The translations under genes and the position numbers were made by a program. Under the pieces are notes generated by a model, which worked only from the letters and a program-made list of their open reading frames with translations, did no database searches and was not told the DNA's origin. 64,000 nucleotides of DNA from Hermodice carunculata (taxonomy: Eukaryota; Annelida; Polychaeta; Eunicida; Amphinomidae), in the NCBI GenBank assembly GCA_964020975.1, contig OZ026622.1, positions 56,590,511-56,654,510 on the forward strand, given 5' to 3'. Shown here piece by piece: positions 58,938-64,000 of this stretch (within the stretch, counting starts at the first letter, position 1; each line of letters opens with the position of its first letter).

Positions 58938-61900
58938 GTGATGATGACGACAACGACGATGATGACTGAATATCATCTGTGTTTAAGCTCTCGGCACTGT
59001 AGTGGTGGTCTTGATATAGAAATTGTCTCTTTACGCAGGTGGTCTGGGAGATTCTACTGTATTTAATGGGCAGTTGTATTGTGATAATTGTGGTCGGAAT
59101 TGTAGCGAATCCTTGGTTTTTGTACCGTTCGAAACCTAGGCATTTCACAAAGCCAGTGGTTTTGATGTCACAAAACCCTCAGTTTTGTAAACTGTCACCA
59201 AAGGACATCACTAACCATTTAATGTTGTGCCGGATTAACACTTGCAGTTGGAAAAGGTTTGCCAATAAATTAAGGAGTCTTTGTTTCCCAAAACATAGCC
59301 CAGCTTGTGACTTCGTGAGCAAAGGTTTACCATATTTAAGTGAACAGAAACCATGCAAAAATAAAACGCGCACAAGTTTCCTCTTGTTCATTGAAAGGCA
59401 GACGTGTCAGTGAACTAAGCTCAGGTGAGGTGTCAACGGTATTTTCTTTGGTTTGTCTGAAGAGGTTCGACTGCCAACTCCTTGCTGGGCCTCTATCATG
59501 TGTATGTATATAAACATTTGACTGGCAGTGTAGGACATTTAAAAGCTCTGTGCATTTTGTCTGGCCGGCAATGACAAGTTGCATATGATACAGAATCACC
59601 GGAACGCCGGTCAGGTGTACAGTCATGTACACAAATATTATCTGAAAAGATTATCAAGATCTGGGGCATGTGGGCATGAATGTTATGAATATCTAGCACG
59701 AATTGCCTGGCAAGCGAATTCGGAATCTAAAGGTCAGTTTACAAGCAAATCCAAAACAAGCAACAGCGAATCAAGAGGACAGTGGTTGTCCTGTGGGCTG
59801 CTAAAAGACGGAGAAGAAAAATGCTTGAGACCACACTCCCCAATGTTACTAGCAGGCCCCCGACAGGAGTAAGCACTCTCGTCACCACTGGAACGTCTCG
59901 CCAGTGTTATAACATGTATCTTCAAAATCGTGGCCTTTCAGAAGATCTTTTTTTAACTTCAATTTTCATAAGAAAATGTTTTGTTTTTTTCACTTTAATT
60001 TTCACAAGAAAATGTTTGTTTCACTTCATGTTTTAAAAGAAAGCGTGCGTTTAGCTGATCTGCTTATACCACTTAAAGAACCTCCCAGTCTTTAAAGTGA
60101 TGCCCTGGCCTCTTATAAGCCCATCCAGAATACTACCAAAATTGTCTTGATAATGACATGTGACGTACCGGATCATAATGTTCGTCCTGGAGAAGAGAGA
60201 TTGACCACGAACTGGTGTTCGCTTCAATTTTTATAACTGTTTCACTTTGTTTCATTTTTGTACGAAATCTGCTTCGTTATTCGTTCTTTGTAAACTTTAC
60301 CGCTTCACCTCTTACAGTACTTGTCAGTTTTTTGTTTGCGCCGAATACATTTTAAAACGCCATCTTCGGATTTTACAAAATTTAAAATCACGATTTCGCT
60401 CTTCGTTTTGTAATTATGTGAAGGCATTCCACTGGCAACTGTATGCTCAAGGGATGAATGGGGACATCCACCCTCTGCTTGACGAACAACAGAAGGAAGG
60501 GTGCTCCAACATAAAATGAACAAGCCAAAATCCAAACCTCGGAAATCCAGCACGCATGGATCAGAGAAGCAAGGATTTAACACCCCAAAACAGGTTTTGT
60601 TTGATTGGTCGCTAGGCTAACAGCTTAAGCACATTCGACCCGAAAAGCTCATTCGGAATAGCACTGTTAAAAAGTAAACAACATACACCATCTGTCAAGC
60701 AGAATAATACACGAGACAGTGTGAGCAAAGTTTTGATGTGTGTGTTATTTATGTAGTGTCAAATGATGTGAAGAATGTGCAGTCTCAAGAGATCACCAGA
60801 GGAGTACAACGCATGCATGACGTAGTACAGACTTTCAAAATATCAAAGCGTGTGATGTCCTCTGCCCAGTTTCGATAGCAAAGATTTAAATCTAAAAAAG
60901 TCAAGGCCGCAAATTCGCTCGTCAGTCTTTAGTTTGAAAGAAGCGAACAGATTGTAATATGGGATGATATATGCACCTCAGTTCAGTTCAGTTCAGTTCA
61001 GTTCAGTCCAGTTCATTTCAGCAGGCCATATAGGTCGATCACTCAGCCACGAATACAGGTTGATGACGCAGACAGCTGAGAAGGGCTCAGCTTTGTTTGC
61101 GTATTTCTTACAAACAAGATGCTAATCAGTCATTGGAAAAAAGGACATTTTACAATCCAAGTTCAAACCAGTGGGTGTGAAACTTTGTGCCAGATGGAAC
61201 CTACAGTATCAGAATCTCAAGAACTCTGCTAAATAAGCAACAACTATAGGCCTAGCCCATAGAATTCATGAATAGTGGGGCTGTGTGGGCTGCAAAAGCT
61301 CGGTAGTCTTAGGTATCTTCTGTTAAGAACCTCCTGTGCCGCCTGTGGATTATCCACCTGTGATGAAAACATCATCCATTCTGAATTCAGTGTTGAACGT
61401 AAAAAAAGTCGTGTTCCTGAAGCCTCGCTCTACCCAACCCACCGACAAAAAGACGACGGTAGGAAGCAGATTTGTGCGTGAACACCCCGGCTCGAAAGTT
61501 TGTCTTGCCTCTCATGGTGCGGAAACACAATTTCTTCTGTCCTTGCCACCTTGGATATGGAGATTTTCGCAAATTCTCATTTATCGTTTAGAACTTAAAG
61601 TGCGAACTAAGCGCGAACACTCAACACATTTCAGTCTGTCGACGGGATCAGCAACACTGCTCAATATACCCACGTGTCGCAAATTTTAAATTCTGAGGTA
61701 CTCACAGGTATTATTTGCCAAGTAATACCCGTCATCAAGTGTTGTGTATCAATACTTCAGAATCCATAAATATTTTAACTCTGTCAGTGCCAAGTTTTGA
61801 CTCGGTCAACAACATTGTGCGACGTGCTTTAAGTGCTTTATCATGATTTTTGGTTTTAGTATTTTAGTACTTGAATGAAAGGTTGGTTTACAAGGAAAAA

Positions 61901-61988
61901 CGAATCTGATATTGAGTGAAAGCTTTGCATTAACATGGTCGATACCATCCACTAATAAGGGGAGCTCAGTGGTCCAGCTATGATAGAA
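58938..61988. other. Intergenic, no recognised gene
   Basis: (CAGTT)n at 60978-61012. The 124-residue frame at 59039-59413 and the 117-residue frame at 61336-61689 show no domain. A fragment at 61782-61830 (CAGTGCCAAGTTTTGACTCG) faintly resembles the dispersed repeat of 19340. Confidence 0.4.
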
Positions 61989-62098
<110 letters not shown>

Positions 62099-62174
62099 AT
62101 CTGCCCTTTTACAATATGTGCACTGATGGAGCGGGGATCATAGTACGTTCAGGTTTTTTACAATGATCTTCATC

Positions 62175-62175
62175 A

Positions 62176-62213
<38 letters not shown>

Positions 62214-62244
62214 ACGCACACGCACACACACAATCACAGATATA

Positions 62245-62304
<60 letters not shown>
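62175..62304. repeat. (AC)n-(TA)n compound microsatellite
   Basis: AC with GC-AC interruptions to 62231, then TA to 62304. Confidence 0.97.
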
Positions 62305-62307
<3 letters not shown>

Positions 62308-62319
62308 TAATATAGATTA

Positions 62320-62466
62320 TAGTATGCTTTGTTGAAGATATGAAGTATATCAACGAGCACTGGATGCCATATAGCAGGACTCGTTCGCTTTGCTCACTCG
62401 TTCTGCTATATAGTATATGGTATCCATTGCGAGTTGATCACTTAATATAGTCTGCAAAGCATGCTA
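62320..62466. mobile_element. Foldback MITE, TAGYATGCTTTG ends
   Basis: Left TAGTATGCTTTGTTGAAGAT and right, inverted, TAGCATGCTTTGCAGACTAT. The arms pair on through CACTGGATGCCATATAGCAG to a small centre (TCGTTCGCTTTGCTCACTCG). It is itself next to a TA tract. Confidence 0.75.
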
Positions 62467-62564
62467 TAAAATTTTTATCTCATATTTTGGTCGATTTGTG
62501 CATTTCAATACACAAAACAAAAAATAAGAACGACATTTGCAGAAAGTTTTACTCCTCATCAACA

Positions 62565-62645
62565 CAATTACCGATGAAACCGGAAGAGTACCGATACCAC
62601 CGGCATTGTGCCGATACCACCGGAAGGGTACCGATACATCATATC
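62565..62645. repeat. 20-bp minisatellite (ACCGATACCACCGGAAGGGT)
   Basis: Four imperfect units in which ACCGAT and ACCGG alternate. Confidence 0.85.
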
Positions 62646-62659
62646 GCGGCACTATAGCT

Positions 62660-63475
62660 TTTAGGCCCATGATACGGTATTTATATAAGCCTGTTAGAGT
62701 ACTAAAATCGACCCAAACATGATATATATATATGAAAGTTCAAGGCTTTAAAAGCCAAATGAATAATTAATTTTATAAACGGGTTATCAGGAGGAAAGTA
62801 TCAGGCGTGTTTCGCAGCCTGTTCCGGGACACGCTTTTTTATGATAGCGGTTGGTTACCTTTACCTTTTATTTGGTAAAGACAACCCACTCGTAAAAGTA
62901 CACACTCTGGCTAGTGAGTATTGCATAAGATAAAAGAAAACATGTGATCCCATGAAAAGTTTGCATGCTTTAGATTAAAAAAGAAACACTTCATCTAATC
63001 AGTCGTAAGTTTTGTTTATTAGAGAGTTCTAAACGTATTCAACTTTCTCCAAAACTCCAAATACGCATCTAAAAATGGGAAAGTTGCATGTATGTGTCAC
63101 AAGAGAACAGGCGTGCTTACATTCACTTTTGATTGGGAGCTAACAGTTTTCTTTTTTCTTTTTCTTTTTTGCAAAGTGAGAAGGCTGAGACAAAACATCT
63201 ATTCAATATGACGGACAGGATGTGTAAATTTTTTAATAAACATTGGTATGGCCTGTTTAGGTTTTACTGCAAGTTTTACTTGTTTTACTTTTACAGCTTT
63301 TTGATGTCGCTTCATATCAGGACTACTGGTGAGGTTATTTGAACGAAATCGCGGATCTCATTCACCTCTTTGGCCCAAATGAATATAGATGCCTCTATTC
63401 CGAAATATCTAGTACCTGTTTCTTTTACCAGGACCGTTCAGCGTATTTCCGTGTTATTTTGCTATGAGCAGAGCA
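62660..63475. other. No recognised gene
   Basis: AT-rich. Only a small stem (GTGTTTCGCAGCCTGTTCCGGGACACG near 62808, imperfect) was noticed. Confidence 0.4.
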
Positions 63476-63479
63476 CATT

Positions 63480-64000
63480 CTTGACACGTCATTATTGTAG
63501 CTTGTGAATTTGAACGCCCAAATACTCTTCGATACGTAGGATTGGCTTTTGATTAGTTCAGCAGGTTCCATCCTTTACTTGCTGCATGTTCCATAGTATG
63601 TATTACATTTTGTATGTCTTTATCGTAAAAAGAAAAAAGAATTTTCATCGGCGTAATTATAAATATCGCAACTAAATTTCTTCATTGTAAAAGAAAAACT
63701 AATTCATAAATGTATTACACATTAGCGGTCCGAGGATACTACCCTTGGGTACGCCTTTAAGCATTTGAGTCCAGTCAGGATACTACCCTTGGGTACGCCT
63801 TTAAGTATTTGAGTCCAGTCACTTGTTGCCCCCAATACTGAACCCTTTGCTTACTACCTTTTAGACATCCTCATAATAAACTACATGCCACTTCAGACAA
63901 GCCGTATGAGTAAATCGTAGAGAAAGTACTCAAAAGCTTTGGAAAGATCCATTGATAATATGTTTTCAGACTCACAATAGTCCAGTGCCTTCTTCCAGTT
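63480..64000 (-). mobile_element. LINE reverse-transcriptase fragment, runs off the window
   Basis: The minus strand reads NWKKALDYCESENILSMDLS and KAFE (first catalytic Asp motif, usually DLSKAFDC). After that come WTQILKGVPKGSI (usually KGVPQGSILGPL), IYNYADENS (in place of YADD), and at about 63510 FGRSNSQAT of the thumb. It carries stops and a 44 bp tandem duplication, so it is dead. Sequence style differs from the LINE at 28.6-34.5 kb; it is nearer jockey/CR1-type elements. The N-terminal part lies beyond 64000. Confidence 0.85.

Noticed and set aside
59039-59413. 124-residue frame with a hydrophobic N-terminus
   Set aside because: No conserved domain, no good splice sites, codon use not distinct from the surroundings.

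Overview
This is a 64 kb piece of an animal genome, AT-rich and crowded with repeats. It holds one recognisable host gene, split into exons with GT/AG introns, and no bacterial-style gene layout. A bivalve or other mollusc (or another lophotrochozoan) is the best guess. The reasons are the GGTCAAGGTCA tandem repeats, the many small foldback elements, and the repeats that end in a hairpin followed by CTTGTT. This assignment is inference; the sequence alone does not name a species.

Layout. Positions 1-2742 are probably intron, with nested small DNA elements. Positions 2743-9919 (+) carry the last five coding exons of a MAN1/LEMD3 inner-nuclear-membrane protein, covering the C-terminal U2AF-homology (UHM/RRM-like) domain. 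A 3' UTR follows, with AATAAA at 10362. From 10.4 to 28.5 kb there are minisatellites (10.4, 19.6-20.0 and 20.8-21.9 kb), MITEs with readable target-site duplications, a 1.4 kb tandem-repeat element (16.6-18.0 kb) and a roughly 480 bp duplication (24.3-25.04 kb). No gene is identified there.

Positions 28.6-34.5 kb (-) hold a decayed, nearly full-structure non-LTR retrotransposon. Its ORF1 has a zinc-finger plus SGNH esterase; its ORF2 has an AP-endonuclease, a reverse transcriptase and a C-terminal zinc knuckle. The endonuclease is split by a 1.33 kb tandem-repeat element. Positions 35.08-36.84 kb are a large compound foldback element with nested, nearly perfect hairpins.

Positions 42.4-48.8 kb hold a 362 bp satellite array, broken by about 3.5 kb that includes a 2.0 kb element whose 147 bp repeats form 441 bp higher-order units. 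Positions 51.1-56.5 kb are a mosaic of old tandem repeats carrying CTCF-like and TCAAGGTCA motifs and variable terminal hairpins. The right end (63.48-64.0 kb, -) is a second, different LINE fragment that runs off the window.

No tRNA, rRNA, CRISPR, LTR element or complete gene was found. The most original signals are structural: recurring one-ended hairpin elements, terminal hairpins whose sequence differs between copies while the pairing is kept, and the compound foldback.
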